A stretch of 64,000 nt of DNA, from assembly GCF_904849725.1 (NCBI RefSeq), contig NC_058521.1, forward strand, positions 341,728,638 to 341,792,637, in the 5' to 3' direction. Source of the DNA: Hordeum vulgare subsp. vulgare. Lineage: Eukaryota > Streptophyta > Magnoliopsida > Poales > Poaceae. Positions 9,698 to 21,973 of the stretch are shown piece by piece (positions within the stretch are counted from its first letter, which is position 1; each line of letters starts with the position of its first letter). The notes under the pieces were generated by a model that saw only the letters and a list, made by a program, of their open reading frames with translations, ran no database searches and was not told where the DNA came from. The position numbers were made by a program, and so were the translations under genes.

Positions 9698-12600
9698 CTA
9701 AAAACAATCGTCCTCGTCTATATATGCTTCGGGGTCAATAAATGCATCATGGTCATCACTATCATCAATAAATGCATCATCATCATCACTATCACGAAGA
9801 ACATGTGGAAGGCCACCATTATGTAATCGGTCAAGAAGTGACAGGTCATCCGCAACAGTAACCTCTTCTTCTTCCAGCTCTTCCTATTCGGGCTCAGGGG
9901 TTAAGACGGATTCGCTGTCGCTGTCTACTTCAACGTTCTGGGGCGAAGTAGAGCGGTTCTTGAAACGTTTCTTGGACAAACGTGTTTCTTGGAAGAATTC
10001 TCCTTCATATGTGTCTGGGTTAATGTGAGGTTCGTAATCCTCTTCATTAAGGGTAGGTGGTCTAAAATGTGGTGGCACTTCATAAACGACATCTCAACCT
10101 TTGAGATTTGTATCAGTTTGGCAGGCCCAAGGTAGATAGAAAATGTGTTGCCTGTTGAGCCGTAATATAGACATCGGGAACATCTAAGTGGGTGTTTTGG
10201 TTGATTTCGGACTAGTCCTATATGTTCATGAGTCCTTCTAGTCTCCCTCGGCTCAAACCAATAACATTTGAAGACTGCGACGGTCGGTGGATTTTCACCA
10301 TAGAATAGAAGTTCATAAATTGCGTCAACTCTTCCATAATACTCGGTGTCTCCTTCGCCGATAGCAGAGACAGAACAATTTGTAGTCTTTAGGTCGGGCA
10401 TAGATAACTCTTTGCCAAAGGTACGAAAGTGATACCTGTTGATGTTGTATTTGTCAAATGAACGGACCTTATAGTCAAAACCATTAGCGACTTGTCTCAA
10501 CTCGACGTCCATAGACTCTGCATCAGCCTACAAGTTTAATACGAAAGAATGGATGCATTAGTGGAAAATTAGACCAATAAATCAAATGGGCCCTTAATGG
10601 TAATAAATTACCCTTTGTTTGAACCAAGAGATGAAACCGGGATAGTCGCCTCCTTGCTTTGCGAGAAGCTCATACTCTTCGACGGAATCCTTTTCGATGA
10701 CCGCTCCATCTGAGAATTCGGCGACGTATCGACTATATCAAATATCCAGGAATAAGAGTAGTTCAAAGAAATTAGAAGTTGCGGAACAATAAATTACCGA
10801 GAACTTACTCGTTGTACGGCCGCACTTCTGTTAGGTTGGTGAAGATATACAATGAAATGGTCCGCCATTCTTCGACATCCAACGATTTCCCTTTCGAAGC
10901 ACCGGATGGTGCGAGCTTACCTTTGAATAGGCTAAGTTTGGATCTAACTTTTTCTCGAGCCCCATCACTGTACCGAGGCTTCGGGTTATGCAAATGATGA
11001 TTTTTGGCTTCGTAGTGTGCTGTCACGAAGTTTGCCGCCTCCTCAGTAATGAATGCCTCGGCCATCGATGCTTCAATTATACGTTTATTTTTACACTTAG
11101 CTCGAAGCGTCTTCTGCATCCTCTCAGTTGAGTAGCACCATCGATTTTGAACGGCCCCCCCATTCTTTCCTCGGTCGGGAGATGCAAAATCAAATGTTGC
11201 ATTTGATTAAAGAAGCCAGGTGGAAATATCTTTTCTAATTTGCAGATCAACTCCTGTGCCAACTCTTCCATTTCATCTAGCGCGCCAGGCGATAGTTCTT
11301 TCGCACAAAGAGAACGGAAGAAATAGCTCAGCTCCGCCAGTACTAGCCATTCATCCTCAGGGATAAAGCCACACAACATCACCGGCATTACCCGCTCAAT
11401 CCATATGTGCCAATCATGACTCTTGAGCCCAAATATTTTCAAGAATCGCTCCCCTCTTTAGATTCGCAGCATACCTATCGGGGAACATCAACCGCATTTT
11501 CACCCACAATAGCATTTCCCTCATAGCTGGCCTTTCAAGATTGAACCATGCCTTTGGCTTCGCTATGCTTTGCTTTCCTTTCCGTTGTCGCAAGTTTTGC
11601 AACGGTCTATCACATAGAGCCTCCAGGTCGATTCTAGCCTTAGGATTATCTTTTGACTTCCCCTCTATGCCGAACAATGTACCAAAAATGGCCTCCGCAA
11701 TATTCTTTTCACTGTGCATCACGTCAATTTTGTCTAGGCAATGGAGGTCTTTGAAGTAAGGGAGATCCCATAAGCATGACTTGTGAGTCCAGGCGTGTTC
11801 CATATTATACCCTTTGAAGTATCCTGGACGCAAAGGATCAGTCTCGAGAGCGTTTAACTGATCAAGGGTTTGTTGGCCTGTCAACACAGCTGGTGCAGTG
11901 TTTTTGACAACTCTACCTTTGATGAAATTCTTCTTGTCTTTTCTGAACTTATGGTCAGGATCCAGGAATTGTCTATGCATGTCGAAGCAAGAATACTTGC
12001 GACCAGCCTGCAGCCAACGGAACTGAAGAGCTGCCTTGCATGTGGTGCACGGGAACCTTCCATGCACACACCAACCAGCGAATAGCGCAAACGCCGGATA
12101 ATCATGCGTCGAGTACATGTACCACTCATGCATTTTGAAATTTGTTTTCGTAGCCGCGTCGTAGGTCTTGATCCCATTATCCCAGGCTTATTGCAACTCA
12201 TCCTTAAGCGGCTGCATGTACACATTCATATTCTTCCCCGGATAGTTGGGATCTAGAATTATCAACGTCAGGAATATGTTCTTTCTTTTCATAATCTCTC
12301 CAGGTGGCAAATTTAGTGGAATGAAAAATACAGGCCAACAACTGTATTGTGCTGCCAACAACATTGAACCCATCCGTGCTGATGGCAACTCTAGGTTGCC
12401 TTGGATCTTCTGATTTATCCTTATGTAATGCATCGAAGTGCCTCCACGCAAAACCATCTGAAGTGTGTACCAGCATCTTGTTCCCATCCGCATCTAGTTC
12501 GGTTCTTTTGCCCAATTTGTGCCATGTCATCTGTCTGGCCGTCTCTTCGACCATGAAAAGACGTTGAAGTCTTGGTACGATTGGTAGATATCGAAGAACA

Positions 12601-13342
12601 CTAATGGGGATTTTGGTCTGATTCTTCTCACCCATGCCGTTGTCTACCACAATATACCTGGAAGAATTGCAAATGGGGCAATAGTTCAAGGCCGCATACT
12701 CAAGCCTAAATAAGGCACATCCCTTCTCACAGGCATGTATCTTCTCATAGGGCATCTTAAGTACACAGAGGATTTTCTCTGACTGGTACAGGTTTGCAGG
12801 CAGTACATGGCCTTTGGGTAGAAAGCGTCGAAATATCGTCATCATCGCATCGTAGCATTCTCTGCCTAGGTTGAATTGAGCCTTCAAAGCCATTACTTGT
12901 GCGATGGCATCGAGCTAACAAAGCTCAGTCTGCTCGTGGAGAGGACGTTCTGAGACTCCAACATTTCATAGAAGGCCTTTGCAGATTCCTCTATCTCATC
13001 GTCCGAGTCACGAGCATCATCAAAGTCTTGCACCATGTCTTCAATCCCGGTACCATGCTCATCGGTGCGACGACGAATCACCTCAGCTCTGGCACGTTGG
13101 TCAGACTCACCATGAAAAGTCCACACCATATAATTAGGTGTAAAACCCCACTTCTGCAGGTGTTTACCCATTTCAAACTCTGTCTGCTTTTTCCAGTTGT
13201 CGCAGTTGGGACAGGGGCACCATGTTTTATGCTGGCCATTTGCAAATGCGGCTCTCACAAACCCCCTGGTTTTTGTTAACCATTCATGGGTCATGTCTTT
13301 CTGACTAGGGTGATCAGTGTAGATCCAAGGACGATCACTCAT
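9698..13342 (-). pseudogene. CACTA-B TNPD transposase, near full length but frameshifted
   Basis: This is the catalytic transposase gene. From 13342 it starts MSDRPWIYTDHPSQKD and carries a Transpos_assoc-type N-terminal domain with CPCPNCDNW and a WGFTPNYMVWTFHGE motif. The Transposase_21 core begins at about 12890 (LNYCPICNSSRY, RYLPIVPRLQRLF, MTWHKLGKR) and continues through MHSEKNIAEAIFG near 11710. DUF4218 follows (CAKELSPGALDEMEEL, MQHLILHLP) near 11150-11330. DUF4216 (VFKCYWFEPRETRRT) lies near 10240-10280. An acidic Asp/Ile-rich tail ends at a TAG at 9698-9700. At least one frame break separates the N-terminal piece from the core near 12890, with others near 12230, 11430 and 9900. TNPA begins just downstream at 9512. 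Confidence 0.85.
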
Positions 13343-14067
13343 GTTGCCTAGCTACCTATGGGGGCACAAGAAATAAATATATAATTCATCATCTATATTC
13401 ATACGCTAATCAAGTTTGTCAGTTTTATTATCCATGCAACCTACGTGCTAATAGGTAAAGATAGGTCCTAATCCCACCCGAGTATGTGTAGAGTGGGTTC
13501 GTTTTCCCATGCTCTGCTCCAGATGCGACGAAGAATTTCGGTAGCACCTCCCCGCTATTCTCCTGATACACGTCTCGGCAATAAGCAGAGAGGATGTGTA
13601 CCCGGAGAACAACAGGGGAGGCACTGACGAAATTCCGCATCGGATCTGGAGCACAGCATACGGGAAAACAAACCCAATCTACAGATACTCGGGCTGTCCA
13701 TGGATAATGTTGGACAATTCGAAAGGATGGCGGTTATAAATATGCAAAGAAATGCATATTTATAGATGTCGCCCTTTCAAACGGGAGACGCATAGTGGTC
13801 ACGCATACTCATGATTGAAGAAACCTATAGCTAGTAAGTTTCATCGGCACGAAGACCGGAACAGAGCAAATTAAGGGGTAGGATGAGAAGTCATTTGTGC
13901 TCACCAACAAACGCTAGGGCGGAGCTCGTCCAGCGCACGTGGAGGTCGTCGAACAACTGCACATTGAAATTCACACGATCAACACAAATACGATGTTTTT
14001 ATAATTAACATAATCGGAAAATATGTGACCTAACTCATAATTTACAAAACTATGACCTCGTGGGCCT
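13343..14067. other. CACTA-B 5' region upstream of TNPD, no gene seen
   Basis: About 0.7 kb between the TNPD start and the low-complexity block. I see no coding signal. It probably holds the TNPD promoter and leader, but no convincing TATA box was picked out. Confidence 0.4.
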
Positions 14068-14470
14068 TTGGAAGGCCGAAAAGCACCTTCTCGTTCAAAA
14101 GAAGGCAGAAGAGGTGTCGGGGGTCAGGGCTTAGTGGCCTCGGGAGTCAGTGCCGTTGAGGGTCGGTGGTGTAGGGTGTCAGTGGCATCGGGGTCGGGGG
14201 GTCAGTGGCGTCGGTTGTGGGGCGTCAGTGGCGTCGGGGGTCCAGGGTCAGTGACGTCTGGTGTGAGTGGCGTCGGGGGTCGGGGGTTGGTGGCTTCGAG
14301 CGTCGGGGGTCGGGAGTCGTGGGCCGAGGGTCTGGGTCGGGGGTCGAGGGTTAGTGGCGTCGGGGGTCAGTGGCGTCGGGGATCGGGGGTCGGTGGTTAG
14401 TGGCGTCGCGGGTCGATGGTCGGGGGTCAGTGGCGTCGGGCGTCACGGGTCGGGAGTCGAGGGTTAGTTT
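14068..14470. repeat. GC-rich minisatellite, GTCAGTGGCGTCGGGG-type
   Basis: Irregular tandem copies of GTGGCGTCGGGGGTC and GGGTCAGTGGCGTCGG fill about 400 bp. Spacing varies between about 15 and 30 bp. Open frames in all phases result from the low-complexity sequence. Confidence 0.8.
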
Positions 14471-14479
14471 CGGGGTGCC

Positions 14480-14549
14480 AGGGTTCGCTTTTCCTCTTCT
14501 TTCTTCTTCTCCTCTCTCGTATTTTTCTTCTTCTTCTTCTTTTATTCTT

Positions 14550-14580
<31 letters not shown>

Positions 14581-14945
14581 TTCTTCTTCTTCTTCTTTTC
14601 TCCTCCTACTCCCCCTCCTCTTTTTCTCCTCCTATTCTTTTTCTTGTTCTTTTTCTTGTTCTTCTTGTTCTTTTTCTTGTTCTTCTTCATCTTTCTCCTC
14701 CTCTTCCTCCTCCTCCTCCTCCTCCGCCTCCTCCTCCTCCTCTTCTTCTTCTTCTTCTTCTTCTTCTTCTTCTTCTTCTTCTTCTTCTTCTTCTTCTTCT
14801 TCTTCTTCTTCTTCTTCTTCTTTTTTCTCCTCCTCCTCCTCTTGTTCTTCTTCTTCTTCTTCTTCTTCTTGTCCTTCTACTTTTCTTTCTTCTTCTAATT
14901 ATTTTCGTCTTTTCCTTTTTATTTTTCATTGTTTTCCTTCTAATT
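14480..14945 (+). repeat. CTT/CTC microsatellite block, first copy
   Basis: There is a long pyrimidine tract on the plus strand with an uninterrupted TTC run of more than 80 bp at about 14740-14822 and interrupted runs around it. It is followed by CCTAACTAACTAACCTAATTAGCC. The same order of parts returns at 15612-15935, showing a tandem duplication of this module. Confidence 0.85.
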
Positions 14946-15165
14946 TTCCTCTTTTTTTCTTCTAACCTAACTAACTAACCTAATTAGCCTAATAATCTAA
15001 CCAAATAAACTAACTAAATTACCCTATATATAATAAAAAACTAACCTAATAAACTAACTAAAGTAATTAACTTTTTTAAAAAGAAAAAGAAGAAGAACTC
15101 AATTTACCGTGGTGGACGACGGCAAGGGGCGGCGGCGGCGGTTTAAGACGGCAGGGGGGCAGGGG

Positions 15166-15400
15166 GCGCGCGGCAGGCGACCGGCGGGTGGGGAGGAGGG
15201 GTGCCACGGGCGGGAGGGCAGGCGGCCGGTGACCGGGGAAGGGGGGTGTCGCGGGCGGGAGGGCAGGCGGCCGGCGGGCGGGGAGGAGGGGTGCCGCGGG
15301 TGGGAGGGCAGGCGGCCGGCGAGTGGGGAGGAGGGGTGCCGCGGGCGGGAGGGGAGGCGGCCGATCGGCGGGGAGGAGGGGTGCCACTGGCGGGCGCGGG
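15166..15400. repeat. 45-bp GC-rich tandem repeat
   Basis: GGGAGGGCAGGCGGCC recurs with starts at about 15211, 15256, 15301 and 15346, an exact 45-bp period, with weaker flanking copies. Because 45 is a multiple of three, several frames stay open and give Gly/Arg-rich reading frames. I see no reason to call them proteins. Confidence 0.85.
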
Positions 15401-15611
15401 GAGGAGGGCGCGGGGAGGAGGCCGCGGGTAGGAGGCGGCGGGAGGGGAGGTGGTCGACGGGCGGGGAGGAGGGTGCCGCGGGAGGGGTGGAGGGGGAGGG
15501 GGACGAGGCGGCCGACGGGAGGGAAGGCGGCCGGCGGTTGGGGGTCGAGCGGCTGAGAGTAAGGAGGAGACGGATGAGAGTAAGAGGGAGAGGGAGACGA
15601 CCGGTGAGCTC

Positions 15612-15940
15612 TTCTTCTTCTTCTTCTTCTTCTTCTTCTTTCTCCTCCTCCTCCTCCTCCTATTCTTCTTCTTCTTCTTCTTCTTCTTCTTCTTTTTTTC
15701 TCCTCCTCCTCCTTGTCCTCCTCTTCTTCTTCTTCTTCTTCTCCTTCTTCTTTTCGTTCTTCTTCTAATTATTTTCTTCTTTTCCTTTTTTCTTTTTCAT
15801 TTTTTTCTTCTACTTTTCCTCTTTTTTCTTCTAACCTAACTAACTAACCTATTTAGCCTAATAATCTAACCAAATAAACTAACTAAATTACTATATATAG
15901 AATAAAAAAATTAACCTAATAAACTAACTATAGTAATTAA
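15612..15940 (+). repeat. CTT microsatellite block, second copy of the module
   Basis: This repeats the architecture of 14480-15100: CTT/CTC runs, TTCTTCTAACCTAACTAACT, AAACTAACTAAATTA, then AAAAAGAAAAAGAAGAAGAA before a G-rich GACGGCAGGGG stretch. It is a tandem duplication with a period of roughly 0.88 kb and differing internal repeat lengths. Confidence 0.75.
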
Positions 15941-16324
15941 CTTATGAAAAAAGAAAAAGAAGAAGAACTCACCGGCGGGGTGGTGTGGGCGGCGGTGGAC
16001 GATGGCAGGGGGTGGCGGCGACGACGGTGGACGACGGCAGGGGCGGCGAATGCGGAGGTGGACGACGGCACGGGGGTAGGGGCGCGCGGCATGGGGTGCG
16101 CGGCAGGGGGAGGGAGTGCCGCACGGTAGGGGGCGTGCGGCAGGGGGGTAGGGGCGTGCGCCGGGGGGCGGCAGGGGGCGCGCGGCAGGGGCGGGACGGC
16201 TCCGACGGCGGCGGCGGGAGGTGGGCACGCGAGAGAGAGAAGGCAGGGCGAGAGAGAGAGAGAGGGCAGCGGGCACGAGAGCCGTTAGGGGAGGGGGTTG
16301 GGGGCTACGCGCCGTTAGAGAGGG

Positions 16325-16594
16325 AGCCCCCTTTGCCGTCTGCAAAGGCTGGGTGGCAGACGGCAAAGGGGTGGGTGGGGTGGGGAGGCCTCCGGCCGCT
16401 AGGGTGGCGCCCCCTTTGGCGTCTGCCAACTCTTTGCCGTCCGCCTGTGGTTCCTTTGCCGTCCGCGGGCCGACGGCAAAGGGAAGGCCGACGGCAAAGA
16501 AAACTTTTGCCTTAGGTGTTGCCTTTGCCGTCTGCTTTGTGCCACCTGACGGCAAAGAAGATCTTTGCCATGTGTCAGCAGACGGCAAAGGAAA
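16325..16594. repeat. CACTA-B right subterminal repeats
   Basis: There are multiple direct and inverted copies of TTTGCCGTCTGC / GCAGACGGCAAAG, matching those beside the left end but less regularly spaced. Confidence 0.85.
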
Positions 16595-16626
16595 GCCAGA
16601 CGGCAAATTTCTGAATTCCAGTAGTG
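16595..16626 (-). repeat. CACTA-B right terminal inverted repeat
   Basis: In reverse complement it reads CACTACTGGAATTC then AGAAATTTGCCGTC. It is flanked by tat at 16627-16629, duplicating tat at 2397-2399. Confidence 0.93.
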
Positions 16627-19600
16627 TATGTACCTGACGTTGTTGTTCATGTCTGCGCCATTCGGTCGCTATGTGAATGTTCTCGCAAACATAGTATGCA
16701 GATAAATTAGTCCCATGTTTCGGGCTCGTGCACATTGCGAGAATAGAATTCAATTCGATAATAACGAAGCATGATTATGGTATTGAAACTATAATTAAAT
16801 AGATGTGCGGACCTAGCTAGTACTACGTAATTAGTTACCTTGATCAATTTCCAACGCAGCTCTGGTTTCCATTCACCCCTAAGCTCTTTGATGAACCGTT
16901 TCCAAACACTTCCCAACAAAGAAAATGAATCAAGGAGTTTTTAATTACTTGATATCAGGAAATGAACAAAAGAGGCCAATATAGTGCAATAATGATTGAA
17001 ATTACCCATGGGTCCTTTTAACTATGCTGGCGTAATCTTTTGGTTTTTTATCGAGTGAGTCTTGGACATCAACAATTTCAACATGAACTCTAATGATTAG
17101 CAGCATCAAGTGGAAGATGTGCTCGTTTATATAAGCAGGCATGCATAACTCATGAACTAAACTTAATATTGAGTAAGAAAAATAGAAACCTAAGCAAGTT
17201 CATCTCTAAGTCTTCGGGGTGGTATTATATCAATTGTGCAATAAGGATATGTGGGTCAATGAACCCAATGGCATAGATTCGTTGTATTTTGCATCGGAGA
17301 ATATTCATTCTCCATAATAGCATACAGGAGAATATAGTGAGGATAATTATACGCAATGAATGAGCTGAGCTAGAGACTTAAATTACAGAAAGAAATCACT
17401 TATAGATAGTAGAAACTGATGATAGATTTGTCAAGTGCTTCTTGATTGTATACTGAGCCAATTCGTCAAACTGAATGTATATGTTGTTTTCATAGAAGTA
17501 ATGCTCTTCCTTGACTTCCACGATGAGATACAATCGGCCGTCGGCAACTTCTTCCATGTAACAATCATGCAATCTTCTTATTTGTGTTATTGGCTACGGG
17601 ACCTGCTCAGGTTTGACAAGAGGTTGCCCGGTGACATATCGCAATGCTACTTCAGCCACGAGGACTTCCTCCGTGCCTAGGAGTTGATTAACACTTAGGC
17701 CGATGTCTGTAGCAGCGTGTCTCATCACCTTGCGGTGGGGGGTCGATTGCAAAGCATGTTCTCCGAGCTGGGGAACTGCTTTCCTGCTTTTTTTACTATC
17801 TATAGCTTTGGACTGCTTCATCTGTTTTTATATAATATCCTAACAAAGTGGTCATAGTCTAATGTCCTATTCACCACATGTGACGGGGGTCGCTCAAGAA
17901 ATTCCACAAAGTAGTCTATGGTTCTATCACGTATTATCTCCTTTGTCGGCGGGGGTGGAATCGGTTCAAAATGGGCATTAACATGGAAAGAAATGACTTC
18001 ATCGAGTTCCTCGTCAGTCATATCGTAAGCGAACTTCTTTTTGCGAGGAGTCTCGCCTTACCTTTCTTTTTTGTAGCTTTCTTCTGATTAGTATTAGTCA
18101 TCGACGGAGTGGTGGTCTTTCACTTTTCGCCCAGCTGGGACATAGGGGGTGGTGTCGGCTGACGTGACTGAGTTCGATGTGGACTCATGCTCGGCTCCAT
18201 GTTCTTAAAGTGAGGTGGAGTCGCCTAATGCGGTGGGGTTGAGCTGTATTGCTACTCGGAGGAGTCGGTGGCTTTGGCGCCGAGTTACGAAATGATATAC
18301 ATTCCTTTCTCCATAAAATTACACAATGTGAGACTTCTCCGAGTGTCTCATCCCTCCACCTCCACGAATATAACGCTCTCATGACTCATATCCAAGCAAA
18401 ACTTCATCCACCCAGACTTTAGCATAGCCAACTAGAATCGGATTGGCATGGATAGTTTCTTTAGGTATATTTGGTAAAGGAAAAATACCGCCACCTTCAT
18501 GGATATGTTCTTCATTTTTTGGTGTAGCTCACAACCTATCCTCTCTTTGATATCATCCATGGGGTAGCGAGCTAGTGGTGCATCATCGGCCCGGACCCCC
18601 ATGGAATCCATGTTGCTTTTCCGTATAGATGGGACAACACTATCATCCAATGATCGATCTGCTAGCTCCTGCGGTGGAGATGCCCTTTGCTTGCTAATTG
18701 TGTCCAGTTGCTCCTGCTGTCGCTTTACTATGTGGTACAACCCCTTGTTATTTATTTCTACCCTCTCAATATGATCTACATCTTGCTTCTTTTTTCTCCG
18801 TCGACTTCTGTAACTGTCTTTCCACTCCGAAAACCCCTAAACCCGGAGAATAACGCCTTTGCCTCGTGTTCATCCTCCATCTTCAGGGTGCGTGTATGCT
18901 CTTCGTTCTCTCTCTCGAGCTAGAACACCCCATTTCGAGAATCTTATATTGCTTGAATAATAGCATCCAATGCTATTTTAAGATCTGCCTTTGCAATAAT
19001 CTACCGTCTCACTAGATCCAACTTTCCCCCATGCGCATAAAACAAAGTCTAGGACCTCATGCTCCAATTTGTTGTAGGTGGAATCACCCCTTCTTCAACC
19101 ATCTTGGCTGGATCTCCTTCCCACTTAGGCAGGTCTCTCTTGTACCCACCTATCCCCAGAACATGGTGACACTCCTTATTCTCACCATTTATCTTATTTT
19201 TTCTTGATGTTTCCACAGCTTCATTTGATTCCTTGTACTCCACAAATTCATCCCAATGATCTTTTATCTTCTCTAGTGCTCGAGTGAATTTTGTAGCCTT
19301 ATTTTTTGATAAGATTTAGTCGTTGTATAATCTTTTCTTCCATCTCTCTAATTGTGTGGCCATCTTCTTATAAGCCCATTTCCTAACTTTCGAAAGTTTC
19401 CTATATGTGAGACCCTATGGTAGGTTGAAATATGACATGACCGTATCCCAAAGCAAATCTTTCGATCTTTCATCAACATAACTAACTCCTCGTTCTACAT
19501 TTGGCTGATTCCATCTCAAATGGTGATCAGGATTCGGTCCCTAACAATAACTCCGCATTGATTTATAAATTTACGAGCATTCTCATCCGGAGCAATCGGC

Positions 19601-20000
19601 TCGCCATCTTCTATGACTTCATCGATGTTTAAGTTTTTGTGATCGCCCAGCCTTTTGGCCCGACCTCGTACCCTTCTAGAGGACTTGCTCGATTCAGAGG
19701 GCTAAAAGAAGAAAGATTCATTAATATATATACACAAATCAATTAATACAACTAATGATCACCAAGCTTAATATATATACCTCGCCAGACTTTGTTAGCT
19801 ATCTAACATTTTCTTCGCCATCATTTTTTTCGTTTATTGGTTCTTTCTCAAGACCCTCACCGGATTCATTCAGAAATTGAGAGCCGTCATATCCTTCGAT
19901 CTCTTGGTTTGGGGAGGAGTGTCTGATGTCAAACATAGAATCTTCATGGTATCTATCTCTATCTTCCGTAGCTTAACTAATATACAAGAAAGATAAAACA
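16627..20000 (-). pseudogene. CACTA-A ORF1 gene with C-terminal Ulp1-like cysteine-protease domain, decayed
   Basis: Several minus-strand exon remnants match the ORF1/TNPA-type protein common in grass CACTA elements. Near 19560-19680 is RLGDHKNLNIDEVIEDGEP then INQCGVIVRDR. At 19050-19240 is HHVLGIGGYKRDLPKWE. At 18430-18740 are YPMDDIKERIGCELHQK and NISMKVAVF. Near 18290-18350 is LGEVSHCVILWRK, and at 17600-18020 ISFHVNAHFEPIPPPP and PQLGEHALQS. The Ulp1/C48-like part follows: IFHLMLLIIR (17080-17110), KRFIKELRGEWKPELRWKL (16840-16900) and GTNLSAYYVCENIH (16665-16715). Stops and frameshifts separate most blocks. CACTA-B cuts off the end, which resumes at 2399 going left. The role is inferred as a TNPA-like accessory protein. 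Confidence 0.75.
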
Positions 20001-20416
20001 ATTTATTATTTAATTTAGAATTCAGTCAATCAGAAAAAATTGAATCATAGTAGTGAGTTGTCGGCAAGGTTCGATCTGAGCGGCTAGGGATGGTGTGGAC
20101 GATTAAATTTTACTCATACATCTCGAAGGATCTAGTTAATGTGACCATAATATCACTAATACTTCTTGAATAATCAAGTTAATGCAATAATAATATCACA
20201 TAATATCACTAATATATCTGGCCCAATCAAAGTGATCACACAAAGAGTTGTCGCTTTACTGAGCAGCGGGTGATGAACACCCAAAGAAAAGGAACCATCG
20301 CAACATCATAGCTTGGTGACATGCCTGAAGAAACTAGCACACATTGGAGAACGTGACGTACAACACAACCATGGAGTGAGGGACGTGCTTGTCCTCCTTC
20401 CTGAAATGGCAACGTA
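20001..20416. other. CACTA-A internal sequence left of the gag-pro retrotransposon
   Basis: No clear gene. A minus-strand stretch around 20300-20410 (FRKEDKHVPHSMVV in one frame) looks protein-like and seems to continue at 28385 across the retrotransposon insertion, but I cannot name it. Confidence 0.35.
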
Positions 20417-21904
20417 TGATACGTCTCCAACCAATCTATAATTTTTGATGGTTCCATGCTATTATCTTGTCAAACTTTGGATGTTTAGTATGCCTTTTAT
20501 ATCTTTTTTGGGACTAACTTATTAACTCAGTGCCAAGTGCCAGTTCCTGTTTTTTCTGTGTTTTTGACCCTTTTCACACGAGGATTTTAAACGGTGTCCA
20601 AACGGAATAAAACTTCAGAAAATATTTTTTTGGAACAGAAGATACGCACGAGACTTGAGAACCAAGGTAGGGGCCACCACGGGACCCCACAAGCCCCCTA
20701 GGCGCGGCCAGGGGGCACGCGCCTAGCAGGCTTGTGGGCCCCCTGTGGATTGTCTGTCCTACCTCTTCAGCCTATAAATTAAGAAAAAATCTAAAACTGC
20801 GACAGAGATCCACGAAAATACTTTTCCGCCGCCGCAAGCTTCTGTCTACGCAAGATCCCATCTGGGGCACGTTCTGGTGCCCTTCCGGAGGAGAGATTCA
20901 GATACACATGGCTTCTTCATCAACACCATGACATCTCCGATGATGCGTGAGTAGTTCACCATAGACCTTCGGGTCCATAGCTAGTAGCTAGATGGCTTCT
21001 TCTCTCTCTTGGATCTTCAATACAAAGTTCTCCATCATCTTCATGGAGATCTATCCGATGTAATGTTCTTTGCGGTGTGTTTGTTGAGATCCAATGAATT
21101 GTGGATTTATGATCAGATTATCTATGAATCTTATTTGAGTTTCTTCTGATCTCTTATATGTATGATTTCATATCCTTGTAATTCTCTTCAAGTTTTGGTT
21201 TTTGTTTGGCCAACTTGATCTATGATTCTTGCAATGGGAGAAGTGCTTCGTTTTGGGTTCATACCATGCGGTGACCTCTCCCAGTGACAGAAGGGGGAGC
21301 GTGGCACGCATCATGTTGTTGCCATCAAGGGTAAAAAGATGGGGTTTTCATCATTGGTTTGAGTTTATCCCTCTACATCATGTCATCTTGCTTAAGCCGT
21401 TACTCTCTTCTAGATGCATGCTGGATAGCGGTCGATGTGTGGAGTAATAGTACCAGATGCAGAAAGTATCAGTCTACTTGTCTCGGACGTGATGCCTATA
21501 TGTATGATCATTGCCTTAGATATCGTCATGAGTTTGCGCGGTTCTATCAATTGCTCGACAGTAATTTGTTCACCCACCGTATTATTTGCTATTTTGAGAG
21601 AAGCCTCTAGTGAACACTATGGCCCCTGGGTCGACTTCACACCATATTTTTAGCCTTAAACTTTTACTTTGTTGCACTTTCCGCCTTCAGATCTCACTTT
21701 GCAATCAATCTTGAAGGCATTGACAACCCCTTTATAGCGTTGGGTGCAAGCTCTTTTGTGTTTGCGTAGGTACTCTGGACTTGGAACGATTCTCCTACTA
21801 GATTGATACCTTGGTTCTGAAACTGAGGGAAATACTTACTGCTCTTGTGCTGCATCACCCTTTCCTCTTCAAGGGAAACACCAACGCAAGATCAGGAGGC
21901 AGCA
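20417..21904 (+). repeat. 5' LTR of the gag-pro element
   Basis: It begins TGATACGTCTCC and ends GGAGGCAGCA directly before the PBS region. It is colinear with 26889-28379. It contains an 18-bp stretch near 21690-21708 that is missing from the 3' copy and is bounded by a short CAATC repeat, suggesting slippage in the other LTR. Confidence 0.92.
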
Positions 21905-21914
21905 GAAGGATTTC

Positions 21915-21932
21915 TGGCGCCGTTGCTGGGGA
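21915..21932 (+). promoter_or_regulatory. Primer binding site, tRNA-Asp type
   Basis: TGGCGCCGTTGCTGGGGA starts 10 bp after the 5' LTR. It resembles the complement of a plant tRNA-Asp 3' end, as in Athila-lineage elements, with one likely substitution (GCTGG for GCCGG). Confidence 0.8.
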
Positions 21933-21973
21933 GGATCAAGTCAAGAATAGTCTCCCGTCAACGTGCCAATTTC

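Larger units (their letters stand above)
2400..16626 (-). mobile_element. CACTA-B: structurally complete CACTA transposon, TSD TAT/TAT
   Basis: The left end is CACTACTGAAATTC and the right end in reverse complement is CACTACTGGAATTC, both leading into AAATTTGCCGTCTG. The 3-bp flanks are tat at 2397-2399 and tat at 16627-16629, a perfect target duplication. The element is 14,227 bp. Going left to right it contains palindromic subterminal repeats, a 430-bp tandem array, TNPA, TNPD (both minus strand), a GC-rich and CTT-rich non-coding block, and the right subterminal repeats. It is inserted in the ORF1 gene of CACTA-A. Both genes carry stops or frameshifts, so it probably cannot mobilise itself now. 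Confidence 0.93.

Noticed and set aside
14370..14978. A 202-residue plus-strand frame ending in poly-Leu/Pro
   Set aside because: It spans a minisatellite and a CTT microsatellite; composition is purely repeat-driven.
15109..15768. A 219-residue Gly/Arg-rich frame
   Set aside because: It is kept open by the 45-bp repeat and a CTT run; no domain or start context.
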